The position numbers and the translations under genes are program-made. Shown in pieces: positions 8,629 to 17,158 of a stretch of DNA of 63,295 bases. This stretch comes from Lachnospiraceae bacterium (lineage in GTDB: Bacteria > Bacillota > Clostridia > Lachnospirales > Lachnospiraceae). The DNA is taken from contig JAGBEO010000017.1 of the NCBI GenBank assembly GCA_017936885.1, forward strand, positions 1 to 63,295. Reading direction: 5' to 3'. Every line of letters starts with the position of its first letter. Position 1 is the first letter of the stretch. The notes beneath the pieces were generated by a model. That model was not told the origin of the DNA and did not search any database. It saw only the letters and a program-made list of their open reading frames with translations.

Positions 8629-9771
8629 ATGCAGTACAGAAGATTAGGGAAAACGAATTTACAGGTCAGCGAGATCGGTCTGGGTGCTGAATGGCTGGAG
8701 CGAATGGATTTGGAAGGTTGTCGGGCAATCATCAGGACATGCGAGGAACAGGGCATTAACATATTGGACTGTTGGATGTCCGAGCCGAATGTGCGTTCTG
8801 CGATCGGAGAATGTATCAAAGACACGAGAGAAAAATGGTACATTCAGGGGCATATCGGTTCAACATGGCAGGACGGACAGTATGTGCGTACCCGTGATAT
8901 CCCGAAGGTACAGGAAGCTTTTGAAGACTTGCTTTCCAGATTGCAGACGGATTATATTGATTTGGGCATGATTCACTATGTGGATTCGGAGAAAGAATGG
9001 GATGAAATCGTAAGCGGTCCCTTCATGGAATATGTCCATGAACTGAAAGCAAAGGGGATCATTAAGCATGTGGGGCTTAGTTCCCACAATCCGAAAGTGG
9101 CGAAAAAGGCAGTGCTTTCCGGTGAGATTGAAATGATGCTGTTTTCCGTAAACCCCGCATTTGATCTGATGCCGCCCACAGAGAATATTGATGATTATTT
9201 CGCAGAGCGGTATGACGCATCACTTGCGGGCATGGACCCGGAACGGGCTGAACTCTATCAATTATGTGAGCAGTACGATGTGGGTATTACCGTGATGAAA
9301 GGTTTTGCGGGCGGACGATTGTTTCAAGAAAAAACATCTCCTTTCGGTGTGGCGCTCACGCCGGTCCAGTGCATTCACTACGTGCTGACCAGACCCGGTG
9401 TGGCGAGTATTATGGCAGGTTTTTCGGAACCAAAGCATGTGCTGGAGGCAGTAAGCTATGAGACAGCTTCCGATGAAGCAAAGGATTACGCCAGTGTTCT
9501 GGCAGCGGCACCGCATCATGCATACAGCAGGAAATGTATGTATTGCAATCATTGTAAGCCCTGTCCGGTGGACATTGATATTGCCATGATAAATAAGCTT
9601 TATGATTTGGCAACGATGCAGGATACCGTTCCTGCTTCCATAAAGTCACATTACTTGGCATTAGAGAAAAATGCCTCTGACTGTATTGCCTGCGGCGGCT
9701 GTGAAACCAGATGTCCGTTCGGGGTTGGCATTGTAGAGAGAATGCGCAAAGCAAAGGAATTGTTTGCATAA
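8629..9771 (+). CDS. Aldo/keto reductase with C-terminal 4Fe-4S clusters
   Basis: A 380-residue two-part protein. Residues ~1-280 form an aldo/keto reductase barrel (MQYRRLGKTNLQVSEIGLG, then DYIDLGMIHYVD and GIIKHVGLSSHNP). Residues ~300-380 carry ferredoxin-like cysteines: CMYCNHCKPCP and CIACGGCETRCP. This AKR-ferredoxin architecture is common in clostridia and is thought to couple NAD(P)H oxidation to low-potential electron carriers; the physiological substrate is unknown. The ATG at 8629 has TGGAGGG 9 bases upstream and matches the family start; the in-frame ATG at 8584 adds 15 atypical residues. Confidence 0.9.
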   Translation: MQYRRLGKTNLQVSEIGLGAEWLERMDLEGCRAIIRTCEEQGINILDCWMSEPNVRSAIGECIKDTREKWYIQGHIGSTWQDGQYVRTRDIPKVQEAFEDLLSRLQTDYIDLGMIHYVDSEKEWDEIVSGPFMEYVHELKAKGIIKHVGLSSHNPKVAKKAVLSGEIEMMLFSVNPAFDLMPPTENIDDYFAERYDASLAGMDPERAELYQLCEQYDVGITVMKGFAGGRLFQEKTSPFGVALTPVQCIHYVLTRPGVASIMAGFSEPKHVLEAVSYETASDEAKDYASVLAAAPHHAYSRKCMYCNHCKPCPVDIDIAMINKLYDLATMQDTVPASIKSHYLALEKNASDCIACGGCETRCPFGVGIVERMRKAKELFA

Positions 9772-9840
9772 CAGGATACTCTGAAAACAATATAATGAAA
9801 ATAAGGTAAATGACAGAATGATCTTTGTGCAAAAGTACCT

Positions 9841-9869
9841 TTGAAAAAAATAATAAATATTACTATAAT
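9841..9869 (+). promoter_or_regulatory. Promoter of MATE gene 2
   Basis: TTGAAA at 9841-9846 and TATAAT at 9864-9869 with a 17-base spacer, close to the housekeeping sigma consensus. The predicted start near 9876 coincides with the 5' arm of the hairpin that follows. Confidence 0.7.
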
Positions 9870-9874
9870 ATTTT

Positions 9875-9927
9875 AGAACGTGTAGCAGAACTGCGTAAAT
9901 CCAGTTATTCGCTACACGTTCTTTTTG
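9875..9927 (+). terminator. Leader hairpin with U-tract at the start of the MATE 2 transcript
   Basis: AGAACGTGTAGC (9875-9886) pairs perfectly with GCTACACGTTCT (9911-9922). An inner AACTG/CAGTT pair (9889-9893 and 9902-9906) extends the stem, and TTTTGTTT follows. It could end transcripts from the aldo/keto reductase gene. Because a good promoter ends six bases before it, it would also form at the 5' end of the MATE mRNA. Confidence 0.75.
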
Positions 9928-9966
9928 TTTGTCAGAAAGATTATGTAGTAAAGGAGTTTAAGTAAA

Positions 9967-11373
9967 ATGGAAACAAAAACAAATTCTTTTTTAGCGAAGG
10001 AACCAGTTGGAAAACTGATGTCTAAATATGCTGTTCCATGTATTATATCCCTTCTTGTGGGAGCTTTGTACAATATCGTTGATCAGATATTCATTGCAAA
10101 TGCTGCTTATTTAGGCTCATATGGAAATGCGGCAAACACAGTAGTATTTCCGTTGACGGTAATTGCTCTGGCGATTGCGGTTATGATCGGAGACGGCTGC
10201 TGTGCGTTCGTCAGCTTAAGCCTTGGTAAAGCTAAGCCCAAGGACGCCGGCAAGAGTATGGGCAATTCGGTTGTTCTCACAGTCCTTCTCAGTATTATTT
10301 TATGCGTAGTTTATCTGGTATTTAGCGATCAGATTATTGCGATGTTCGGAGGTACTGTCAATGCTGAGACATTTAAGCATTCCAAGGAATATTTCTTCTA
10401 TATTTCACTGGGTATTCCTTTTTATATGTTCGGTCAGGCGATGAATCCTGTAATTCGTGCGGACGGAAGCCCTAAGTTTGCAATGGTATCCACACTTGCA
10501 GGAGCCGTTATCAATATCATTCTTGACCCGATTTTCATTTTTGGATTTCAGTGCGGCATGATGGGCGCCGCAGTTGCAACGGTAATCGGACAGATTGCTA
10601 CGGCTGTTTTGGCGGTTTGGTATTTACTGCATAGCAAAGTCGTTAAACTTTCCAAGGATGATTTCAAATTGAATGGCGAAATCATCAGACGTACGCTTGT
10701 GCTAGGTATATGCAGTTTCTTATCACAGATTTCCCTTGTGGCAGCAATGGCGGCGATCAATAACATGATCAGAAAATATGGCGCACTGGATGAAATCTTC
10801 GGTCAGGAGCAATATGCACAGATCCCGATGGCGGTTGTAGGTATTGTTATGAAATTTTTCCAGATTGTTATCTCTATCGTGGTAGGTATGGCAGCCGGTT
10901 GTATCCCGATTGTCGGATATAACATGGGTGCAGGTCTTGCCAAGCGTGTAAAAGAACTTTTTACAAAATTGCTGATTGCAGAAGTATGTGTAGGTGTCAT
11001 AGCGTTTGTGATCGTTGAGTTTTTACCGATGCAGTTGATCGGCATTTTCGGTGCGGCAAATGAAAGTGTATATTACACAGAATTTGCTCTTAAGGCATTC
11101 CGCATTTACCTTTGCATGGTAATACTTGCCTGTGTCAACAAAGCAGCTTTTATTTTCCTTCAGGCAATGGGAAAAGCTACCGCTTCTACAATGCTTTCCA
11201 TGGTAAGAGAGATTGTTTTCGGTGTAGGATTTGCGCTTTTACTTCCGGTTTTCTTCGGACTGGACGGCGTGCTCTATTCGATGCCGGTATCTGACGTTTT
11301 GACATTTATTATCTCTGTGATTGTAATTGGCTCTACTTATAAGCAGTTAAACAGCGGAAAAGTTGTTGCATAA
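9967..11373 (+). CDS. MATE family efflux transporter (2)
   Basis: A 468-residue, twelve-helix MATE exporter. It opens with EPVGKLMSKYAVPCIISLLVGALYN and NIVDQIFI, the helix-1 signature of the clostridial MepA-like branch, and the second half starts near residue 235. Members confer resistance to dyes, fluoroquinolones or tigecycline-type drugs in some species; the native substrate here is unknown. Strong AAAGGAG site upstream. The gene has its own promoter and a leader hairpin, which sets it apart from the first MATE gene and suggests regulated expression. Confidence 0.9.
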   Translation: METKTNSFLAKEPVGKLMSKYAVPCIISLLVGALYNIVDQIFIANAAYLGSYGNAANTVVFPLTVIALAIAVMIGDGCCAFVSLSLGKAKPKDAGKSMGNSVVLTVLLSIILCVVYLVFSDQIIAMFGGTVNAETFKHSKEYFFYISLGIPFYMFGQAMNPVIRADGSPKFAMVSTLAGAVINIILDPIFIFGFQCGMMGAAVATVIGQIATAVLAVWYLLHSKVVKLSKDDFKLNGEIIRRTLVLGICSFLSQISLVAAMAAINNMIRKYGALDEIFGQEQYAQIPMAVVGIVMKFFQIVISIVVGMAAGCIPIVGYNMGAGLAKRVKELFTKLLIAEVCVGVIAFVIVEFLPMQLIGIFGAANESVYYTEFALKAFRIYLCMVILACVNKAAFIFLQAMGKATASTMLSMVREIVFGVGFALLLPVFFGLDGVLYSMPVSDVLTFIISVIVIGSTYKQLNSGKVVA

Positions 11374-11428
11374 ATCTATCCGAAAAACTGAATAGATGAT
11401 ATACTCTTAAAGAGGAGAGTAGAAAAGC

Positions 11429-12304
11429 ATGAAAAAGATTCTGGTGTTAGGCGGAACCCGCTTTTTCGGGCTTCCTATGATAAAAGAACTGCTGGCGAAG
11501 GGGCATGAGGTGACGGTGGCAACGCGCGGCAAAACGCAGGATGATCTGGGAAGCAGCGTGAAACGGCTTGTGGTAGACAGAAATGATCCTGACAGTATGA
11601 AAAAGGTTTTGTCGGGCAGGCATTTCGATGTGGTGATCGATAAGATTGCCTACTGCTCCAATGATATCAAATATGCCATGGAGTCTTTGGATTGTGACAA
11701 GTATATTCATATGTCCAGCACAGCAGTTTATGATCCGAAGCATTGGGATACAAGGGAGACGGAATTTGATGGAATAGACAAAGAACTGATATGGTGTTCC
11801 AGAGCGGAGTTCCCTTATGCGGAGGTTAAGCGGCAGGCGGAGTGCGCGCTATGGCAGAAATATGCTGACAGAAATTGGATTGCGGTCAGATATCCTTTTG
11901 TCATCGGACCGGATGATTATACAAAGCGACTGCTGTTTTACGTGGAGCATACGATGAAATCTGTGCCGATGCATATTGATAATGCGGATTGCCAGATGGG
12001 ATATATCCGTTCCGATGAGGCGGGAAAGTTTTTGGCTTTTCTGGCAGATCAGAATATCACAGGTGCGATAAACGGCTGTTCTTACGGAACAATTTCTCTT
12101 AGGGAAATACTGGATTATGTGGAAAAGAAGACCGGCGTAAAGGCAATCATCAGTACAGAGGGTGAGGAAGCGCCGTATAACGGGGAAGTTGAGTACAGCA
12201 TTAATACGGAGCGGGCGGAGAAGCTGGGCTATCGGTTTTCGAACTTAAAGGACTGGATTTATGAGCTGGTTGATTATTATATGGAACAGGTTGGCAGGCA
12301 GTAA
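11429..12304 (+). CDS. NAD-dependent epimerase/dehydratase family protein
   Basis: A 291-residue extended short-chain dehydrogenase. The N-terminus KKILVLGGTRFFGLPMI is the Rossmann nucleotide-binding loop (G-G-T-R-F-F-G variant). A Y-x-x-x-K pair is present as YAEVK near residue 133, with the Ser/Thr of MSSTAVYD before it. The pattern resembles the plant-chloroplast CSP41-like/reductase branch that clostridia also carry; the substrate is probably a nucleotide sugar or isoflavone-like molecule (inference). GAGGAGAG ribosome site. It follows MATE 2 by 55 bases and may share its transcript. Confidence 0.85.
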   Translation: MKKILVLGGTRFFGLPMIKELLAKGHEVTVATRGKTQDDLGSSVKRLVVDRNDPDSMKKVLSGRHFDVVIDKIAYCSNDIKYAMESLDCDKYIHMSSTAVYDPKHWDTRETEFDGIDKELIWCSRAEFPYAEVKRQAECALWQKYADRNWIAVRYPFVIGPDDYTKRLLFYVEHTMKSVPMHIDNADCQMGYIRSDEAGKFLAFLADQNITGAINGCSYGTISLREILDYVEKKTGVKAIISTEGEEAPYNGEVEYSINTERAEKLGYRFSNLKDWIYELVDYYMEQVGRQ

Positions 12305-12389
12305 GTTAAAAGCACGGAAACTTAAGAATCCCGGTGATATACAGATGTTTCAGTGAGCATCAAAATCAGATAAAATGGAAACAAAAGGG

Positions 12390-12418
12390 TTGTAGAATTA
12401 TTTTATTTGTGCTACGAT
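12390..12418 (+). promoter_or_regulatory. Promoter of the ABC-F leader
   Basis: TTGTAG at 12390-12395 and TACGAT at 12413-12418 with a 17-base spacer. It is a moderate match, placed just before the leader peptide and attenuator of the ABC-F gene. Confidence 0.5.
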
Positions 12419-12436
12419 ATTTGCAGATTTGTAAGA

Positions 12437-12563
12437 GAGAGGTGAAAAGATGAGGAGATAATCTACTTTTGAAAGCATGAAACTTTTCGTGGCAGTAACG
12501 TAATACGGTACTGTTGTTCATGTTGCCAAAAGTGGATTATGATTCTCATATCCTCTCTTTTTT
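12437..12563 (+). terminator. Upstream attenuator hairpin (terminator 1) enclosing the leader peptide
   Basis: GAGAGG (12437-12442) can pair with CCTCTC (12552-12557), and ATGAG (12450-12454) with CTCAT (12545-12549). The 14-base arm 12458-12471 pairs with 12527-12540 through one G-U. A run of T follows from 12558. The structure encloses the ribosome site and codons of the leader peptide. Confidence 0.55.
12450..12461 (+). CDS. Three-codon leader peptide MRR upstream of ABC-F gene
   Basis: ATG AGG AGA TAA, with AGAGAGAGG as a ribosome site about 7 bases upstream. It encodes Met-Arg-Arg. Such minimal upstream frames precede several ABC-F antibiotic-resistance genes, where drug-stalled ribosomes alter folding of the leader. 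The frame sits in the base of a long hairpin (12458-12540 plus flanking pairs), so ribosome occupancy would directly change that structure. The AGA and AGG codons are adjacent. No function beyond regulation is expected. Confidence 0.6.
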   Translation: MRR

Positions 12564-12643
12564 GGTGCTTAAATAAGGCAAAATTTTTCGCGGCGGCTGT
12601 CAAAGCCGGGTGCCGGATAATATGTGAGGAATACGTAGAAATC

Positions 12644-12677
12644 AGAATCTTATGGCAACATGAGATTCTTTTTGTTT
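12644..12677 (+). terminator. Gene-proximal attenuator (terminator 2) of ABC-F gene
   Basis: AGAATCTTATG (12644-12654) pairs with CATGAGATTCT (12659-12669) around the four-base loop GCAA, with one T-G wobble, followed by TTTTGTTT. GGCAACATGA within it (12654-12663) is a perfect 10-base complement of TCATGTTGCC at 12518-12527 in the leader, a candidate antiterminator. Confidence 0.75.
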
Positions 12678-12704
12678 ACGCCAAAATCATAAGGAGGAAT
12701 GTAT

Positions 12705-14234
12705 ATGGCACAGATCAATGTAACGAATCTCACATATAGCTATGAAGGCAGTTTTGACACTATTTTTGAAAACGTATCCTTTTCCATTGATACGAACTGG
12801 AAGTTAGGATTTATCGGCAGAAACGGTAAAGGGAAGACCACTTTCCTAAATCTTTTGCAGGGAAAATACGGTTATTCCGGCAGTATTGCGACAAACGTCC
12901 GGTTCGACTATTTCCCGTATTCCGTTGCTGAAAAGTATAAGAAGGAATGTGCGATAGAATTTTTAGAAATGTGTAAACCGGGATGCGAACAGTGGCGTGT
13001 CATCTGTGAGTTGGGGAAGCTGCACGCAGATGCGGAGTTATTGTATCGTCCCTTTGAAAGCTTAAGTTATGGCGAACGCACGAAAGTTCTTTTGGCGGTA
13101 CTTTTTTCGGGAGAAAATGAATTCCTGTTGATCGATGAGCCGACGAATCATTTGGATCACAGATCGAGAGAGATCGTGAAGCAGTATTTGCAGGGGAAAA
13201 AGGGCTTTATTCTGGTATCCCATGACAGAGACCTGTTGGATGCCTGCGTAGATCATGTGTTGGTGCTGAACCGGAAAACAATAGAAGTACAAAGCGGTAA
13301 TTTTTCGAGTTGGTGGGAGAATAAACACAGAGCCGACCAATTTGCCATGGCGGAGAATGAGAAGCACAGGAAAGAAATTGCAAGCCTGAGGAAAGCAGCA
13401 GAACAAAGCCGCAGATGGGCGGATAAAAACGAGAGTACTAAAATCGGATTTGACCCGGTCAAAGAGCATGACAGATGTCTGTCAACCAGATCTTATATAG
13501 GCGCGAAGACCAAGAAGATGCAGAGCCGTGTCACGCAGTTTGAGAGGCGGATGGAGAAGGAGATTGAAGAAAAGGAGGGATTGCTGCAGGATATAGAGAA
13601 TCCGGCAACATTGAAGATAAATCCCCTTCGATATTATAAAGAGCGGTTAATAGCCTGTCGTGACTTTACCGTAGGATACAGCGGTGCGGCAGAGCCTGTT
13701 TTGAAAGATTTTTCTTTTGAATTGATGCAGGGAGAGCGGGTCTTTTTGCAGGGAGAAAACGGCTGTGGCAAATCTACCTTGATACGGGCGATTTTGGAAC
13801 AGGCTGACAGGATGCAGAAGAATAGTACATTGATTTATTCAGAGCAACAGATGAAGGTAGCGTCCAACCTTGTTATTTCCTATATTCATCAGGATACCGG
13901 CTTTCTGAAAGGCAACATCAAGGATTTTTGCAAGGAACGTAAGCTGGATGAAAGCTTATTTTTCACACTGCTTAGAAAGTTGGATTTGGAGAGGGCTCAG
14001 TTTCGGAAGAATCTGGAGGATTTATCGGAAGGGCAGAAGAAAAAGGTGCTGATTGCTGCCAGTCTGATGACGCCTGCCCATGTGTATATCTGGGATGAAC
14101 CGCTCAACTATATCGATGTGTTTTCGAGAATGCAGATTGAAGAGCTGATCCTGACCTACCAGCCCACCATGATCTTAGTGGATCATGATGTACGGTTCCG
14201 GGATAAGATCGCGACGAGGGTTGTGGAGCTATAG
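12705..14234 (+). CDS. ABC-F ribosomal protection protein (Lsa/Vga-like)
   Basis: A 509-residue protein with two ABC ATPase domains and no membrane segment. Walker A of domain 1 is GRNGKGKTT (residues 38-46), its signature SYGERTKVL and Walker B LLIDEPTNHLD. Domain 2 has GENGCGKST, LSEGQKKKV and IWDEPLNYID. The charged linker between them (~190-305) would enter the ribosomal E site. Such proteins dislodge lincosamides, streptogramin A and pleuromutilins from the ribosome; which drugs here is inference. The ATG at 12705 is 7 bases after AAGGAGG, whereas the ATG at 12699 is too close. Expression is probably controlled by the attenuators upstream. Confidence 0.88.
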   Translation: MAQINVTNLTYSYEGSFDTIFENVSFSIDTNWKLGFIGRNGKGKTTFLNLLQGKYGYSGSIATNVRFDYFPYSVAEKYKKECAIEFLEMCKPGCEQWRVICELGKLHADAELLYRPFESLSYGERTKVLLAVLFSGENEFLLIDEPTNHLDHRSREIVKQYLQGKKGFILVSHDRDLLDACVDHVLVLNRKTIEVQSGNFSSWWENKHRADQFAMAENEKHRKEIASLRKAAEQSRRWADKNESTKIGFDPVKEHDRCLSTRSYIGAKTKKMQSRVTQFERRMEKEIEEKEGLLQDIENPATLKINPLRYYKERLIACRDFTVGYSGAAEPVLKDFSFELMQGERVFLQGENGCGKSTLIRAILEQADRMQKNSTLIYSEQQMKVASNLVISYIHQDTGFLKGNIKDFCKERKLDESLFFTLLRKLDLERAQFRKNLEDLSEGQKKKVLIAASLMTPAHVYIWDEPLNYIDVFSRMQIEELILTYQPTMILVDHDVRFRDKIATRVVEL

Positions 14235-14345
14235 CCTTGCGTTTATAAATTCTGCTTCCTATAATGAAATCAATAAATACGAGAGATAAAAGTATCTGCG
14301 AGAAATATTTTATTGCAATAAATTAGTTTATAAGGAGAATGTCAC

Positions 14346-15017
14346 ATGGCGGAAATCTATTATACAGAGGATGATGCGAATATAGCGCAGATCGTCAAAG
14401 AATATTTAGAACAGAAGCATTATAAGGTAACTTTGTTAGGAACAATTGCGGAGGCGGAAGAAGCGCTTTGCAATCATTTGCCGTCCCTTATTTTAGTGGA
14501 CTGGAATATGCCGGATGGTCGGGGAGACTCTTTATGCCGTTGGATTCGTTCCCGTTGGAAGGAACTGCCGGTTATTTTTCTGACAGTCCGCGGAGATTCC
14601 CATGATATTGTCTGTGGATTTGCAGACGGTGCCGACGATTATGTGGTAAAGCCTTTTGAGTTGGAGGTCTTATATTCACGGATCATGGCGTTGCTTCGAA
14701 GAACCGGTGATGTTTCAAAGCAGTACCTTACTTGTGATGGGATTATGATCGACACAGACCGGATGCTTGTTACCTGCGAAGCAGAAGAAGTGTCTGTCAG
14801 CGCGATCGAATATCAGTTGCTTTTATTTTTGATGGAAAACAAAGGTAAAACAGTCACGAGAGACAGAATATTAGAGCAGATATGGGATGCCAAGGGAAAC
14901 TATGTGAATGACAATACGCTGACTGTTACCATGAAAAGGCTGCGGGAGAAATTAAACCAGCCATCCTGTTTAAAAACCGTTAGGAGTGTCGGATATCGAA
15001 TGGAGGATACGATATGA
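14346..15017 (+). CDS. OmpR-family response regulator
   Basis: A 223-residue two-domain regulator. The receiver domain has the acidic pocket (TEDD), the phospho-acceptor Asp52 in LILVDWNMPDG, the Thr of FLTVR and the Lys of VVKPFE. The C-terminal winged helix (~125-223) includes VTRDRILEQIWD and NTLTVTMKRLREKL. Its ATGA overlap with the histidine kinase makes them a pair. The next genes encode an ABC/FtsX exporter, so the system probably senses a cell-envelope-active peptide or drug and induces that exporter. A candidate direct-repeat site lies at 16241. Confidence 0.93.
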   Translation: MAEIYYTEDDANIAQIVKEYLEQKHYKVTLLGTIAEAEEALCNHLPSLILVDWNMPDGRGDSLCRWIRSRWKELPVIFLTVRGDSHDIVCGFADGADDYVVKPFELEVLYSRIMALLRRTGDVSKQYLTCDGIMIDTDRMLVTCEAEEVSVSAIEYQLLLFLMENKGKTVTRDRILEQIWDAKGNYVNDNTLTVTMKRLREKLNQPSCLKTVRSVGYRMEDTI

Positions 15018-16198
15018 GCAGACGTAACAGTATAGCGTTTCTCCTTGGGCTAGTGTTGTCGGTCAGTTTGCTTACGATGGTTTTGACTGCCGGACTGATA
15101 TTGGGGCATGAAAGACAGGCACAATTTGACCTTATGGGAAATGTATTGGGTAAAGTCGTAGAAGCGCAACCGGAGGCGGAACAGACGATAGCAGCCGTTT
15201 TGAAAGAATACCAAAATTCCACACAGAAAAAAAATGTCGGAAATATTCTGCCTGCATGGGGCTATGATGTATCGGATTTTCGAGGTCCTGCATATAGGAC
15301 AAATATGGCATTGGTAGGAGCGGGATTCCTGTTGGGTGTCAGCTTGCTTACGATATCTTTTTTCTACAGACATCGAAAAGAAAAACTGCGGATTCAGATG
15401 TTAACGGAATATCTGGAAAAGGCGTATACCGGGCAGGCAGAGATTCTTGCCACTGTCGGAGAAGATGATTTTTCCAAGTTGGAGGATGAAATCTATAAGA
15501 CGATCACTGCGTTATATCAGGCGAAAGAGTCTGCTTTGGAAGCCAAAAAACAGTTTGCCAGAAATCTTTTTAATATAGCGCATCAGTTAAAAACGCCAAT
15601 TACAGCAATTTCCCTTTCTGCGCAGATGATGCGGAAAAGTTCTGACGGAGGGTATCCGGAGAAGATAGTAAAGCAGCTTGACAGACTGACATATTTGGAA
15701 GAATCTTTGCTCGTATTAGCCCGCATGGATGCCGGAACTTTGACAATGGAGCCTAAAGAGACGGATGTGTTTACACTTCTTATGCTCGTAGCTGATAACT
15801 TGCAGGAATTGTTTGCGCAGGCGGCGGTTTCGATAGACATTCCTGAACTTGGAGAAATGAGTGTTCTTGTAGATCTTGACTGGACAGTAGAAGCGGTTAT
15901 GAATCTGATGAAGAATTGTATGGAGCATACACCGACGGGACATACGGTTCACTGTGCTTATTCCCAAAATCCGATGTATACGGAAATCTGTATTTGGGAT
16001 GAAGGCAAGGGTTTTGTAAAAGAAGATATCCCGCATCTCTTTGAACGTTTCTACCGCGGGCAGAATGCCGCTGAAGGCGGAGTAGGAATCGGGCTTGCGC
16101 TGGCAAAGGAAATCATAGAGCGGCAGAACGGAACAATCAGGGCAGAAAATCTGCCGGGCGGAGGTGCCTGTTTTACCGTACATTTTTATTGCCACTGA
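15014..16198 (+). CDS. Sensor histidine kinase of the ABC-linked two-component system
   Basis: A 394-residue membrane kinase with two transmembrane segments (~8-30 and ~97-118) enclosing a short extracellular region of about 65 residues. A cytoplasmic linker follows, then HisKA with the phospho-acceptor His in NIAHQLKTPI near residue 190, and a HATPase domain with N (LMKNCMEHT), DEGKGF and GVGIGLALAKEI boxes. The sensor loop is small, as in kinases that receive their signal from a partner ABC permease. Translationally coupled to the response regulator. Confidence 0.92.
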   Translation: MSRRNSIAFLLGLVLSVSLLTMVLTAGLILGHERQAQFDLMGNVLGKVVEAQPEAEQTIAAVLKEYQNSTQKKNVGNILPAWGYDVSDFRGPAYRTNMALVGAGFLLGVSLLTISFFYRHRKEKLRIQMLTEYLEKAYTGQAEILATVGEDDFSKLEDEIYKTITALYQAKESALEAKKQFARNLFNIAHQLKTPITAISLSAQMMRKSSDGGYPEKIVKQLDRLTYLEESLLVLARMDAGTLTMEPKETDVFTLLMLVADNLQELFAQAAVSIDIPELGEMSVLVDLDWTVEAVMNLMKNCMEHTPTGHTVHCAYSQNPMYTEICIWDEGKGFVKEDIPHLFERFYRGQNAAEGGVGIGLALAKEIIERQNGTIRAENLPGGGACFTVHFYCH

Positions 16199-16240
16199 AC
16201 GTATTCTGCATTTACGAAGCTGTTTCATTGATTGGCTTTT

Positions 16241-16273
16241 TGTCATTTAATTGTCACTTTACCCTGTTATACT
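16241..16273 (+). promoter_or_regulatory. Candidate response-regulator direct repeat and promoter before the ABC operon
   Basis: TGTCA at 16241-16245 and again at 16252-16256, 11 bases apart (one helical turn), with a TATACT -10 at 16268-16273. There is no good -35 hexamer, as expected of promoters activated by OmpR-family regulators. Confidence 0.45.
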
Positions 16274-16389
16274 GTAATCAGCCGGAATGAGGTGGGCTGG
16301 CAGGAAACGCAAATTAGGATTTGTGAGAATGCCAGTAGAAGTTTTTCCCGGTTTGAAACACGTGCTATGACAGAAAAGGAGAACATGGA

Positions 16390-17070
16390 ATGGAGATTTT
16401 AAGATGTGAAGGTGTCAGGAAAGTATATGGTTCGGGAAGTAATCAGGTAGCAGCTTTGGACGGAATCGACTTTTCAGTCAATAAAGGTGAATTTGTGGCG
16501 ATCGTGGGCGCATCCGGTTCGGGTAAATCCACATTGCTGCATATTCTGGGAAGCGTGGATCAGCCGTCCGAAGGAAAAGTTGTAATAGAGGGAACGGATC
16601 TGACTTCCCTGAATCCTACACAGGCAGCCATTTTTCGCCGCAGAAAGGTAGGGCTTGTCTATCAGTTTTATAATCTGATTCCGACACTTACGGCTCGAAA
16701 GAATATTTTAATGCCGCTTCTTTTGGATAAAAAGAAGCCAAATCAGGAATATTTCGAGAAAATTGTCAATTCCCTTGGCATTCAAGACAAGCTGGAAGCG
16801 CTCCCTAGTCAGTTATCCGGCGGACAGCAGCAGAGGACGGCTATTGCCCGTTCTTTGATCTATCGTCCGGCTTTGCTGCTGGCGGATGAACCGACAGGCA
16901 ACCTGGATCAAAAGAACGGAAGAGAGATCGTGGATATGCTGAAACTATCCAACCGAAATCTTCACCAGACAATTCTGCTAATTACCCACGATGAAAAGAT
17001 TGCACTGGAAGCAGACCGTATTATCACTATAGAAGACGGACGCATCGTCAGTGATGAATTGCGGAGATGA
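16390..17070 (+). CDS. ABC transporter ATP-binding protein (MacB/LolD/Bce type)
   Basis: A 226-residue ATPase with Walker A GASGSGKST (about residue 40), Q-loop in YQFYNLIPTLTARKN, signature LSGGQQQRTAIARSL, Walker B LLLADEPTGNLD and H-loop LITHDE. This subfamily powers FtsX-fold permeases in lipoprotein release, peptide export or antibiotic resistance. The matching permease follows at 17159 and the regulator/kinase pair precedes it, giving a complete four-gene unit. ATP is hydrolysed at the inner face of the membrane. Confidence 0.93.
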   Translation: MEILRCEGVRKVYGSGSNQVAALDGIDFSVNKGEFVAIVGASGSGKSTLLHILGSVDQPSEGKVVIEGTDLTSLNPTQAAIFRRRKVGLVYQFYNLIPTLTARKNILMPLLLDKKKPNQEYFEKIVNSLGIQDKLEALPSQLSGGQQQRTAIARSLIYRPALLLADEPTGNLDQKNGREIVDMLKLSNRNLHQTILLITHDEKIALEADRIITIEDGRIVSDELRR

Positions 17071-17158
17071 CAGAGGGAAAAATTATGTTCCTACACTTAT
17101 TTTTTGTAACCAGATCAGTATAGTCTAAGCAATATTTAAGTCAAAGTTGAGGATTGGG

